This document shows positions 10,911 through 22,377 of a stretch of 64,000 nucleotides of DNA, piece by piece. A program made the position numbers and the translations under genes. Under the pieces are notes generated by a model. It was given only the letters and a program-made list of their open reading frames with translations, did no database searches and was not told where the DNA came from. How positions within the stretch are numbered: the stretch's first letter is position 1; every line of letters begins with the position of its first letter. Source of the DNA: Warburgia ugandensis (Eukaryota; Streptophyta; Magnoliopsida; Canellales; Canellaceae); NCBI GenBank assembly GCA_035236585.1, contig CP141130.1:33305501-33369500 (forward strand). Direction: 5' to 3'.

Positions 10911-11776
10911 GTCAGGGATATGTTGTACCAATTCCTTGACCCCGGCATCATGTGTGGAGTAGTGGAGCATTGATCAATGGATGGGCGTGTAGATGATCTG
11001 TTACAAAGGTTCTTTTGCTGCTCCAAAGGGCAAGGCTTAATGATTTCCTCCAATAATAGGTATGTTTTATTTTCTTTTCTTTTCTTGACAACTTGTTCTA
11101 CACATAAGGATTGTAAACATGGCAATTCATATGATTTTGTATATAGGGCTCATTGGATGTTGCTTCTTTGGGATGTGCACGGTGGGCAAGCATTCTTTTT
11201 TACTCTTGTGGATTGCATGCCCGTCTAGCCTTGATAGAAATAATAAATAAATAGGCTTTTAACCTTTTCATGTATTGAGTATAAATCAATACTTTTTTAT
11301 CCATACTAATGCATTTGAAATTTAAACTTGTAGAGTAAGGTTAACATGGGCTGATCTAACTGAGACTATGCAACCACTGAAACTCACTTGAAAGAATGTG
11401 AAGGTATGAAAATAATTCATTACTTTTTTATAAATTAAACATATAATATTATACATGGTATTTATTGATCCCTTTTGTTTTCCTTCTTGCACTGTGCCCT
11501 AGATTGCAGTTTGATTAGGTGTGCATGTACTATGTGCTAAGATACATGTGGACCTTAGTACTTGATGGTGTTAATGTCTCCTAGTTAAGAAAGGTAAGAC
11601 ACTTTTTATTATCACAATCTTATTTATTTTTTTTCACAATTGTTGATGGATTCTAGCTCAAAAGAATGTGGCAACTAAATTAAAAATGTTGTATTGCAGG
11701 CTAATATGCTTTCCAAATGGGTAAACAAGAAGAGTTACTCCAAAGAAAACCTCAATGAAATATAAAGCGAGTAGGC
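10911..11776 (+). pseudogene. Ulp1-like (C48) cysteine protease remnant of a CACTA transposon
   Basis: Four exon-like blocks resemble the C-terminal Ulp1-type protease domain carried by plant CACTA elements: about 10911-11059, 11147-11240, 11495-11593 and 11700-11776. The first intron has GT...AG borders (11060-11146), and the reading frame continues across it into an AHWMLLLWD motif whose His (11151-11153) matches the catalytic HW of the family. The third block reads CPRLQFD, a stop, then VCMYYVLRYM, equivalent to the family's CPxQ...CGYYVxRYM, with the presumed catalytic Cys at 11522-11524. The fourth block gives a SYSKENLNEI motif like the family's SYT-EEIDE tail. Stops at 11516-11518 and in the last block, plus a frameshift after 11170, make it a pseudogene. 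No transposase domain is seen. A Ulp1-carrying MULE is less likely given the CACTA terminus downstream. Confidence 0.65.
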
Positions 11777-11893
11777 TTAGTATATATAATGAGTTTTAAT
11801 TAGAACAATTAGAATAACCACATGAATGTAAATTACCTTATACATAATAAAGTATTCTTTTCATTGATATGCATGTTTTCTACTTGCTGTTAT

Positions 11894-12065
11894 TTTCATT
11901 GAAGTATATACATTTTATGGGATGAATGAGGAGAGCTTGGATTGTAAATGAAGTGAATGTGACAATGCATGTGTTCTTCTAGTTTTTATTAATTTCATTG
12001 AAGCAAATATATTTCATAGAATGATGAATGAGGAGAACTTGGAGTCTAAATGATGTGAATGTATC
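11894..12065. repeat. Imperfect ~99-bp direct repeat, two copies
   Basis: Blocks starting at 11894 and 11993 both run TTTCATTGAAG, then a 'gatgaatgaggagaRcttgga' stretch, then 'taaatgaWgtgaatgt'. It lies between the protease remnant and the CACTA subterminal region. Role unknown. Confidence 0.6.
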
Positions 12066-12319
12066 TGAAGTGAATGTAGAGATTGGAGTGCCTATGGTGT
12101 GGTTTCTTTAATTATTATGTCATTTCAAGATATGAATGTCGTGTGGAAGTGAAGGTGGTGAGGTGTGGATGGATGGATGAAGAATTTTAATGTTTTGTAC
12201 CCAATGTGGAAGTGAATATATGTTTCTTTTTCATGAGTTTAGAGTTGCAAGAACAATGTAGCAGGTGATATGTTGAACATAGTAGAAATGTAGGTAGATT
12301 ACAATGGAAGCAAAAGAAA

Positions 12320-12735
12320 CAAACAAAAAAGTACTTTTAAAATTGTTCTAGAAAAATGAATTAAAAAATACATCTTTTGAAGTTGTTACAAGATAAACAA
12401 CTTCAAAGATACCAATTCTTGAATTTTCTAAAACATGACTTAAAAAACTAGTATCTTTGAAGGCATATATAGGAACAACTTCAACTTTAGAAACACTAGT
12501 TTTTGAAGTTGTTATGAAAAAATGACTTCAAAAACATCCTCTTTTGAAGTCATCTTTCCATAATGACTTTAAAAGTTGTTGTTTCTAAAGTCATTTTCTT
12601 ATAATGACTTTAAAATTTGAGATTTTTAAAGTCGTTTTCTTATCGATTTTCCAAGTTGGTTCAATAGAAGTTTCTTTCATTACCAACTTCTATTAATGGT
12701 TTTTACCAACTTTAAAAGCCTCCTACGTAGTAGTG
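12320..12735 (+). mobile_element. CACTA transposon 3' subterminal repeats and terminus
   Basis: From about 12320 to 12690 short motifs of the type TTTTGAAGT(T/C) and its complement AACTTCAAA, with variants such as GACTTTAAA, recur many times in both orientations. Dense subterminal repeats of this sort are typical of CACTA elements. The stretch ends with CCTCCTACGTAGTAGTG at 12719-12735, whose complement begins CACTACTACGTAGG, a CACTA-type terminal sequence. The following three bases are TGA, but the partner 5' end is not in the window, so neither the 3-bp duplication nor the full element can be confirmed. It is probably the 3' end of the transposon that carried the protease remnant. Confidence 0.6.
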
Positions 12736-13505
12736 TGAAGAGCACAGAAAAATCCTAGAATATGATACTTCAAAGTCTTTCACTAATCCCTCAAACCCAT
12801 TATCCAAATTCCTTAAAATCAACTTTATCGCACTCCATTTTCTAAATTACATCCATTTTCATTGGATTGAAGCAAGAAACCCTAGCTCATCCAAAATAAC
12901 CAATAGCTTGATTTCATGGCTCCAAAAGGAGATTCATCCAACAGGAAACAACGGAATTCAAGGAACCCACTCAAAAGAAAGGAGAAAGTGAAAAATAGAA
13001 GAAACAAAAAACTCCCAAAAAGAATCAATCTAAATATGTTTAGTTTCATGAAACTAAAAGGGGTAGGAGTGGCTTTGAAGCACCACATTATTTTCAAACC
13101 TTGAAGAAACAAATGATCTCTTATAAAAAAGGAAAAGCCATAGGAAAGTCTAATGAAAAAGGTAACAAATAGTCCATAAATGAATTCCTTGCTGACAACT
13201 TAGCTTCTAAATAACAAGAGGATGATTTCTACTATTTGGAATTCTTTAATAAAACTATTCATCCTAGTAAAATTTTGCTTTTTAATCATCTAGGAAAAAT
13301 GGTATCAAAAGAATAGCTTGTTATGTAATACCAATGACTATGTAAACGTTTTTTAATAAACATAAAAGTTACAAAAAAATGGATGAATTTTTTTTCATTT
13401 TTCTTTTCTCTTTGACCTTAGCTTCTTAGGGGTTCAACATGTTAATCAATTTTTAACTTTGAGTAAAATGTAGTTAGGAGAACATTAACTTTCCAATTGA
13501 GTAGA
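12736..13505. other. Unassigned stretch with a small basic reading frame
   Basis: A plus-strand frame at 12916-13104 (62 codons, ATG start) encodes a very Lys/Arg-rich peptide beginning MAPKGDSSNRKQRN. Its basic start resembles the N-terminus of some plant transposon-encoded proteins, but I cannot assign a family. Downstream frames up to about 13330 are interrupted by stops. The region continues on the far side of element B at 22378. It could be a decayed transposon ORF or chance. Confidence 0.25.
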
Positions 13506-13510
13506 GAAAC
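13506..13510. repeat. 5-bp target site duplication, left of element B (GAAAC)
   Basis: GAAAC directly precedes the LTR start at 13511 and recurs exactly at 22373-22377. Confidence 0.88.
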
Positions 13511-16217
13511 TATGATGATCCGGGTTTTCCCATGCATTTTTAAATGCAATACCTAATTCCTAAGGCAGGATGCATCCCTATTTGAAAACCATTTTACAAA
13601 AACCATGCAATGCAGCGGAAAATCTTTTTTTTAAACTTATTTTGAAAACCCCGAGTGTCATTTGCTTTCACAACAGCCAAAGTTGTTTTTGAAAAACTTT
13701 AGAAATCATAAATGTTTTTCGCTAGGTCTATCCAGTCACAGCACACAACCCAACTATAAATAAATACAAATACATGTCCAAAGGGTTGAGAGTTTACTTA
13801 CATGTATAATTGTTTCCTTTTAGATTCACTCGCTCGTATCACTAACATAGATGTCCTCTACTCGTGGATGGAATTATCCTGAAAAATGTTAAGGATAGGG
13901 TGAGTATATACTAGACTCAGTAGGAGTCTATCACTACTAGTTTTGCAATGCATGCTGTGTTTAAAATCATATGCTCTTAAAAACATGTGCATGTTCGAAC
14001 AATCATGTTCAATATCGATATTAAAAACCACTGTCGAATTGAAATACTGACGACTTAAAGAATAGCATAATCCAAGTCGAAAGTATCATATATCATAATC
14101 ATAATAATATGCATAAGATGCTCAACTGAATCCAACTCATGGATACCTGGTATGGTCGACCAACCTCATGTCATGCCATATGCAATGTAAGTAAATCCTC
14201 AAACCATAGGGTCCAACTATGCCCACAACCTCACCGCCATGTGGTCCCCGGGTACCTGAGGACACTCGGTCATCGCCTCAACGGGGCATATGACACGTCG
14301 ACCCAGTGCCGTGACACCAGTGGTAGCCTCCTGTACCACATGCAATCGACGTAGGGACGTTGCCCTTTTTGGGCGTAGTACCCATCCACCTAATAGTGGT
14401 AGAGGCTAGAGGCCAACCCAAACCTCTCGACATAATAGCGCTTATGAGCTTATAAGCCCAAATCATATCAGATCAAACAAGCGAAAACCTCTTTTTGAAA
14501 ACCTGTCCTCTTTGGGTCCCCCACAACTGCCTGGCCCTCACAACCGCCTACCCAGCGTCTTTTGGGCACTCCAGCATCTTTTGGTAACCCTTAAGGACAT
14601 GCAATCTTTTAAAAACTCAATGCTCACAAATCATACAATGTATGCAATTGTTTCCAAATCATATCTATGCATAATGTATATGCAATTATTTGCAAAGCAT
14701 ATTTATGCATAAAGCATTTATCATATGTACGCTGAATTAAGTCATGCTAAACAAGTCATATACTTAAAACATGCATTCTCAAAACAATCATGGCTCTTTT
14801 AAAAAGTCTAGTAGCGATAGAGCACCTACCTCAAAGTCTCCTGGAGTTGCGTCCTTTACCACTCAACCCATCCCTGGGTCTCATTTATAAACTCCTGGGT
14901 AAGAATGGATACAATGAGTCCTTATTAATTTCAATCTATTTAGACATTAGATCGCTAGATCTGTCTTTTGGTTCCCAGGTCCTTGCTTAATTCATTTGTC
15001 AGGCTAGATCCTATGGTGTGCTTCTACTTTCCAATAGTTAGACTCTGTAATTTATCCTCTAATCCTAACTTTAAAGTCTCATTAGGTCCGTGTGCCCCAG
15101 TTCCCAGGACACTCGTGTATCTTGGTTGAACTATGACTGCCTTATGTGCGTGCGGGCCCAAAGGCCGTGCCAGGAACTGCGTTTTGCACGCTCACATGCC
15201 TGCTCAAGTGACGTTCTATGACGCGCATCATCGCACAGACGCACCTTGTAGCATGGCGCGTCTTAGTTCCTAGGCACCCCGTGCACCATGGTCGAGCCAG
15301 GACCAGTGCCCCATGTCACACGCACACCTGAAGGCCGTACCTGGGGTAGTGTACACACTATCGTACAACTGGAACCCGTCCTAGGTGTACATGGTGCTTG
15401 GCGTCCCTGGGACGTCGTGTTCGTGCACAGCCTGCTAGAACCGGTCTTGGGGCGTTTTCCGGCTAGAAACGCTAGATCCAGTATGGATCTAGCCTGAGAG
15501 GAGGAAAGAAATGAAAAAGGAAAGGAGGATGGCTTACCTAGGTAGCCTGGGGAGTGCCCTTTTCCCGATGGGTGCTCTTGCTCGCTGGCAAACTCGAAGA
15601 AGGGACAAGGCCCGTCGTTCCGGTGTGACCAGGGGGAGAAAGGGGAAAAGAAGAGAGGGGAATGGGTAACTGGCAATGGCCGGCCTGACTCGGGCCTAGC
15701 CATTGCCGGAAAACTCAGGAAAACTGAGTTTGAGACTGGTTTCTGATTTTACCGGAAACTCCAGTCTCAAACGGCTGGAAAAACGCCAGAAAACGTGGTT
15801 TTTGGAGAGGGGAGATGGGGTTTTTATAGACCTGCTATGGCGGTGCCCCTCAATGGCAGTGGCAGATCCCTCTAGAAAAATCGGGATCGAGGGTTTCTGG
15901 AGGGGTCTAGAGGTTGAAGACGACAGGGGGTGCCATTATCAAAATGGCCCCTTGCATTTTTCATCCTTTTCCGTTTTTTTGTTTAATTTCTAGAAATACC
16001 CCTATCTTTAAATGGCTGTAACTTCTTCATACGAACTCTGTTTTGGGTGATTTTTGAGGCATTGGATTCCATTTTTCAAGTAGAATCTAATGGTACTAAG
16101 TTTCCTTACAAAATATTTTGTTTAATATTTTAAATAAAGTAAAATATTTAACTCAGTTTATTTCCTGTAGAATGTTCAATTTTCTTTAAAAATAGTGTAA
16201 ATTGCTTGGGCATTACA
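13511..16217 (-). mobile_element. 3' LTR of element B
   Basis: It runs from TATGATGATCCGGG to CATTACA. The paired 5' LTR begins TGTGACGACCCGGG; the differences are C-to-T or G-to-A, as expected from decay of methylated cytosines. It contains the terminal palindrome at 13533-13548 and GC-rich blocks at about 14150-14420 and 15080-15720. The 146-codon minus frame at 15263-15703 is LTR sequence and not conserved as an ORF in the other copies. Confidence 0.88.
15821..15829 (-). promoter_or_regulatory. TATA box in 3' LTR of element B
   Basis: The minus strand reads CTATAAAAA, at the position equivalent to the TATA boxes of element A. Confidence 0.5.
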
Positions 16218-16234
16218 TTATTACCCCTTAAAAG
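16218..16234 (-). other. Polypurine tract of element B
   Basis: The minus strand reads CTTTTAAGGGG followed by TAATAA, directly inside the 3' LTR. It matches the element A tract with one G fewer. Confidence 0.75.
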
Positions 16235-19200
16235 AATTTCGTCCTCGAAATTCCATAAATTATCATCTTCAAGGTATTTTGTCTCTTAGATAACTTTTTG
16301 GTGAATGCATTCTCCCCTTAGGAATCAAATCTGGGCTCAACCTCAATTTATCATTTCTATTGTTCCTTCTACAAGGCCTTACCTATAAGGGCCACTTTCG
16401 CTGCATACTCTTATATGTGCCAGTTTAACAATACCAGTTTCTAGTGGTAATTCATCTATCTCTAAATCTTTAGATGCCTACACTTTTCTCATCAAGTATA
16501 GGATAGTCTCCTCGTAGGATCACGCTTCTTTATTCAGGTATAAATTACTCCATACTTCTTTCATAGGATGATCCCTTTTTCTTCTTGTCTTTCATCTAGT
16601 GATCTCTTCATCATCCATATCTCCTTCTAATGGTTGGTTATATGTCGTTAGTACGAGACCAAAAAATTACCTTCTTTCTATTGTGTCTATCTTTTTCCTT
16701 TTGTCCCCAAGATACTCCACTAGCTAATATGGTATTATGTGCTCTACAGCCAAACCCTTGATTAACTTCGAATGACTTGATTCCTCGACCAAAATTACAT
16801 CCACAATAAAATCATGAAAGTCAATTAGTAGCATCTTCCATCGAGGACCTAATCATATACTGAAAGTAAAATGTCCTAACTCTATATCAAGTTTCATAAT
16901 TATTGAATTCATTAAACGCTTCCCTCTATGAGGATTTTATCCAAACTCATGTCAAATGTTAATGGTCGATTCATCATCATGGGTCACATTTTCTAATCCA
17001 GAAGCCTATCTCGCTATTCACATCAATTTGGCATTAGGATTTTCAATAATGTTCCCATTTATGCAAAACAAAAAGTCTCCTATTCATAACGGAGTACCCT
17101 TACTAGGTCATGGTTGAATCCTTTGTCATCATCCTCGTTGTCCTCTCTTTGCTTAATGGTTTTCTTCGTAACCTTTCAGTCCAAAAGTTCTATACTCAAT
17201 CTGGTAGGGTTAGTTCTTAGAAAATTCCTTCAATTGATTTTTCGCACTTGGTATATGCTCATAACAACTAACTATTTGTCTAAAGGCAAAGTAACATCAC
17301 ATCTCGCCTTATATTGTGCTGGCCACCTCACTTTTTCTCCTTCCAACCCCTATGTCAATATATTGTTTAATCTTTTATCAAGGCTTTATCATCAACCATG
17401 CAGTCTATATTGTCAAGAGGTATCCTCATAAGTAGTGATTTTCTCAATTCCTCAAATTTTATTTTTCAAGTGCCTCCTTATTTTATCTTTCAAGTGCCTT
17501 CTCATACTTAGCTTATAATAGCAATAATTCTCCTTCAATAGCGATTATATCAAATTGTACTGAAGTTGTTAACTCAACAAGTTTAACAATACTTAGGTAA
17601 GCATAAACATTTTCTTAGACATAGAAAGAATTTATTTGATTACCTATTGATCTCTTTCCAGATATATCTATGTCATCAGCTCAAGGGCCTCTAAAGTGAT
17701 CAGTACTTATTTGCCTTCTTTTTCAATCCAAGTCAGCAGTATTTTTCAGACTCAAAGTAATTTCTTTACCTTGTAATGGTAGCCATTAAGATTTGAAAAA
17801 TGTTTCCCATTGGTTTAGATCACTTCTTATTTTTGCTCCTATCTCAGTTGCAACTGTTCTCATCAACTGACCTCATACCCTCAATTGACTTATTTTAACA
17901 AGTACTTCTTTCTAGGAAAACTCAAGTCTAAAGACTTATAACATCCTTCTAAGTATATAACTTTGACTACTAACTCATAGATACTAACATACTTGATTAA
18001 TTAGGGTGGGATACCTTTATTTAGTCAACAGTACTCTAAAGGTAATGACTAAATAATGGTCTTAAGATTTTTGGTCTTCCAAATTTATGATAGCAAGATC
18101 TCAATTTGATCCATGATGGTACGCTATTGCTAAATGGACAAGTTACTATCCCGGCTTAATTCCTTTTTCAATATATTTTATTGGCAAGGTGAGATATCAC
18201 CAAATTTTACCTTTTTATGGATTATATCCATTGGTGTTCCCCATAAGCCAATGGATCCGATAAGAATCTAATTGATATCAAACCATTTGTAGAATTTAAT
18301 TTCTAGTTGGTCACTATTCCTCTTCAAAAATTTCTTGTCGCATAATCTCCTGAAATTCGATACTCTACTCAAAATCTTAAACCCCATATGCTTTGTCTCT
18401 TTTATACTCTTTTACAATAAGATCACCAACTCATCTAGTATTATTCCTTTACATTTCCTATAGGATTCAAGATGATAGAATTGTATGTATCTCCATAAAG
18501 TCATGATCTTCTTCTTTTTTCTTTTTTTCTTTTTTCTTTTTTTGATTATTCAATATTCATTGAATAATTATAGTTACATCTCTATCTCTTTCTCTCTTTT
18601 CTTCAAAATCCTCATTTGGTCTACCTGGATCAATGTCTCTATATGCTTTGTTGCATATAATTGATACTTCATCTATTCCTTTACGTAACATATATGATAA
18701 ACTGAATGCTTCTTAGAAATTCTAAACTGTCTTAAGATCATTGAAATCCTCAATTGCCTATAGCCTCAGTAAAATTCATACAATGTCTTAATAATGGCAT
18801 TGACATTTTGGTCATGCTATACCTTTCTTACAAGTTCATGTTAGGATCAATCTATTATCACAAATCTATCATCCCCAATATTATCGTTAAAATCTTTTGA
18901 TAACTCGGTCAAATTCATTTCCCTATCATATTCGTGTTATGTTTCTCTTAATCACATAATAGGTCACTTGATTTGCTCCATAATACTCAAGTAGTTATTA
19001 GTTGATAGCACTTCACTCTTCATAAGACTCCAATTAAGATATCCAAAATTGAGCTAAGTCCTTCAAGATCCATACCTTTGTGACCTAGTTCGAGTCATAG
19101 TCATCTCCTAATATTATCTTGCATTCTCATCCCTCTTAGATTATCATCAAAATCTTCTCAAAGTCTGTCTTTTACATAACCTATCATACTCATATCATAT

Positions 19201-19619
19201 CCTTGTGATAGTGTACTCATATTCTGATATTCTTTATGATGGTAAGATAGCCATCTAGGTTCTTCAATGTTCTCACCTTTGATAAGATTACTTTATTGCA
19301 GGTCAGAACTATCTATTAACAAGTTCACTAACATTCTTATTCATCATTCTCATAATATGGTCCATATATGAGTTTTTATATTTGCACCACACAACAATCC
19401 TTATTGATAAGATTTAAGCCATCCAATATCTAAGTATTTGCTAGACCCATCTCCTTTTTCACCTATTGGTTTATGGTGAAATGCCTTGAGCATTAATATT
19501 GTGATCCTCAAATAGAAGTAGTCATCTCTACTACTCCTATTTGTACTACTTCTCCTTGATTTTCTCTATTGTCCATGACCCTTGGACATGCTGGACTAGC
19601 TGTGAAAGGATAAAACCTG
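16235..19619 (-). mobile_element. Non-coding interior of element B
   Basis: Collinear with 3181-6547. The longest frame (17114-17431, plus strand, 105 codons) runs opposite to the element and is absent from the matching part of element A, so it is taken as chance. A T/C-rich low-complexity run sits at about 18511-18542. No retrotransposon protein motif was found. Confidence 0.7.
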
Positions 19620-19632
19620 GGCTCTGATACCA
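19620..19632 (-). other. Primer-binding site of element B (initiator Met-tRNA type)
   Basis: The minus strand reads TGGTATCAGAGCC, two bases from the 5' LTR end. Confidence 0.9.
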
Positions 19633-19634
19633 AC

Positions 19635-22372
19635 TGTGACGACCCGGGTTTTCCCATGCATTTTTAAATGCAATACCTAATTCCTAAGGCGGGATGCATC
19701 CCTATTTGAAAACCATTTTACAAAAACCATGCAATGCAGCGGAAAATCTTTTGTTTTAAACTTATTTTGAAAACCCCAAGTGTCATTTGCTTTCACAACC
19801 GCCAAAGTAGTTTTTGAAAAACTTTAGAAATCATAAATGCTTTTTCCCAGGTCTATCCAGTCACAACACACAACCCAACTATAAATAAATACAAATACAT
19901 GTCCAAAGGGTTGAGAGTTTACTTACATGTATAATTGTTTCCTTTTAGATTCACTCGCTCGTAGCACTAACATAGATGTCCTCTACTCGTGGATGGAATT
20001 ATCCTGAAAAATGTTAAGGATAGGGTGAGTATATACTAGACTCAGTAGGAGTCTATCACTACTAGTTTTGCAATGCATACTCTGTTTAAACTCATATGCT
20101 CTTAAAAACATGTGCATGTTTGAACAATCACGTTCAATATCGATATTAAAAACCACTATCGAATTGAAATACTGACGAGTTAAAGAATAGCATAATCCAA
20201 GTCGAAAGTATCATATATCATAATCATAATGATATGCATAAGATGCTCAACTGAATCCAACTCATGGATATCTGGTATGGTCGACCAACCTCATGTCATG
20301 CCATATGCAATGCAAGTAAATCCTCAAACCATAGGGTCCAACTATGCCCACAACCTCGCTGCCGTGTGGTCCCCAGGTACCTGAGGACACTCGGTCATAG
20401 CCTCAATGGGGCATATGACACGTCGACCCAGTGCCGTGACACCAGTGGTAGCCCCCTGTACCACATGCAGTCGATGTAGGGACATTGCCCTTTTTGGGCG
20501 TGGTACCCATCCACCTAATAGTGGTAGAGGCTGGAGGCCAACCCAAACCTCTCGGCATAATAGCGCCTATGAGCTTATAAGCCCAAATCATATCAGATCA
20601 AACAAGCGAAAACCTCTTTTTGAAAACCTGTCCTCTTTGGGTCCCTCACAACTGTCTGGCCCTCACAACTGCCTACCCAGCGTCTTTTGGGCACTCCAGC
20701 GTCTTTGGTAACCCTTAAGGACATGCAATCTTTCAAAAACTCAATGCTCACAAATCATACAATGTATGTAATCATTTGCAAATCATATCTATGCATAATA
20801 TATATGCAATTATTTGCAAAACATATTTTATGCATAAAGCATTTATCATATGTACGCTGAATTAAGTCATGCTAAACAAGTCATATACTTAAAACATGCA
20901 TTCTCAAAACAATCATGGCTCTTTAAAAAAGTCTAGTAGCGATAGAGCACCTACCTCAAAGTCTCCTGGAGTCATGTCCTGTACCACTCAACCCGTCCCT
21001 AGGTTTCATTTATAAACTCCTGGGTAAGAATGGATACAAGGAGTCCTTATTAATTTCAATCTATTTAGACATTAGATAGCTAGATTTGTCTTTTGGTTCC
21101 AAGGTCCTTGCCTAATTCATTCGTCAAGCTAGATCCTATGGTGTGCATCTACTTTCCAATAGTTAGACTCTGTAATTTATCCTCTAATCCTAACTTTAAA
21201 GTCTCATTAGGTCTGTGTGCCCCAGTTCCCAGGACACTCGTGTATCCTGGTTGAACTGTGACTGCCTTACGTGCCTGCGCGCCCAAAGGCCGTGCCAGGA
21301 ACCGCATTTTGCACGCGCACATGCCTGCTCAAGTGACGTTCTATGATGCACATCATCGTATGGACGCACCTTGTAGCATGGCGCATCTCAGCTCCCAGCG
21401 CACCCCGTGCACCCTGGTCAATCTAGGACCCGTACCCCATGTCGCGTGCGCACTGAAGGCCATACCTGGGGCAATGTACGCACTGTCATACACCTGGAAC
21501 CCATCCGAGGGACCCAGTCCCAGGTGCACGTGGTGCTTGGTGTCCCTAGGACGTCATGTTCGTGCACAGCCGGCTAGAACCTATCTTTGGGGTTTTTTGG
21601 CCAGGAATTCCGGCTGGAAACGCTAGATCTAGTATGGATCTAGCCTGAGAGGAGGAAAAAAATGAAAAAATAAAGGAGGATGGCTTACCTAGGTAGCCTG
21701 GGGAGTGCCCTTTTCTCGATGGGTGCTCCTGCTCGCTGGCAAACTCGAAGAAGGGACAAGGCCCGTCATTCCGGTGTGACCAGGGGGAGAAAGGGGGAAA
21801 GAAGAGAGGGGAATGGGTAACTGGCAATGGCCAGCCTGACTCGGGCCTAGCTATTTCCGAAAAACTAGATTTGAGACGGGTTTCCAATTTTGCCGAAAAC
21901 CCCAGTCTCAAACGGCTGGAAAAACGCCAAAAAACGTGGTTTTTGGAGAGGGGAGATGGGGTTTTTATAGACCTGTTATGGTGGTGCCCTCAATGGAGGT
22001 GCCACCATTGGCGGTGGCAGATCCCTCTAGAAAAATCGGGATCGAGGGTTTCTGGAGGGGTCTAGAGGTTGAAGTCGACAGGGGGTGCCGTTATCAAAAC
22101 TACCCCCTTCATTTTTTGTCCTTTTTCGTTTTTCTGTTTAATTTTTAGAAATACCCCTATCTTTAAATGGCTGTAACTTCTTCATACGAACTCCGTTTTG
22201 GGTGATTTTTGAGGCGTTGGATTCCATTTTTTGAGTAGAATCTAATGGTTCTAATTTTCCTTACAAATTCCTTCATTTACTATTTTAAATAAAGTGAAAC
22301 ATTTAACTCAGTTTATTTCCTATAGAATGTTCAATTTTCGTTAAAAATAGTGTAAATTGCTCTGACATTACA
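19635..22372 (-). mobile_element. 5' LTR of element B
   Basis: In window orientation it starts TGTGACGACCCGGG and ends CATTACA. It is 2,738 bp, with a TATA box at 21962-21970, the terminal palindrome at 19657-19672 and GC-rich blocks near 20260-20560 and 21200-22060. Frames at 20264-20711, 21258-21626 and 21546-21911 fall within these blocks and are not genes. Confidence 0.88.
21962..21970 (-). promoter_or_regulatory. TATA box of element B 5' LTR
   Basis: The minus strand reads CTATAAAAA about 400 bp inside the upstream LTR end. It is conserved in all four A/B LTRs. Confidence 0.55.
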
Positions 22373-22377
22373 GAAAC
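22373..22377. repeat. 5-bp target site duplication, right of element B (GAAAC)
   Basis: Exact match to 13506-13510. Confidence 0.88.

Larger units (their letters stand above)
13511..22372 (-). mobile_element. Element B: complete non-autonomous LTR retrotransposon (LARD-like)
   Basis: This 8.86-kb minus-strand insertion is flanked by GAAAC duplications. Its 5' LTR (19635-22372, 2,738 bp) and 3' LTR (13511-16217, 2,707 bp) are near full-length. The primer-binding site is at 19620-19632 and the polypurine tract at about 16218-16234. The interior (16218-19619, ~3.4 kb) is collinear with that of element A and shows no gag-pol coding. Family membership with A is clear from LTRs, interior and signals. 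It is the best reference copy in the window for this family. Confidence 0.85.

Noticed and set aside
15263-15703. 146-codon minus-strand frame
   Set aside because: It is LTR sequence of element B. The other LTR copies show shifted or interrupted versions, and no protein family is recognisable.
17114-17431. 105-codon plus-strand frame in the element B interior
   Set aside because: Opposite to the element and not open in the collinear part of element A; no domain seen.
21258-21911. Two ~120-codon frames on opposite strands
   Set aside because: GC-rich LTR block of element B; not conserved as coding in sister LTRs.
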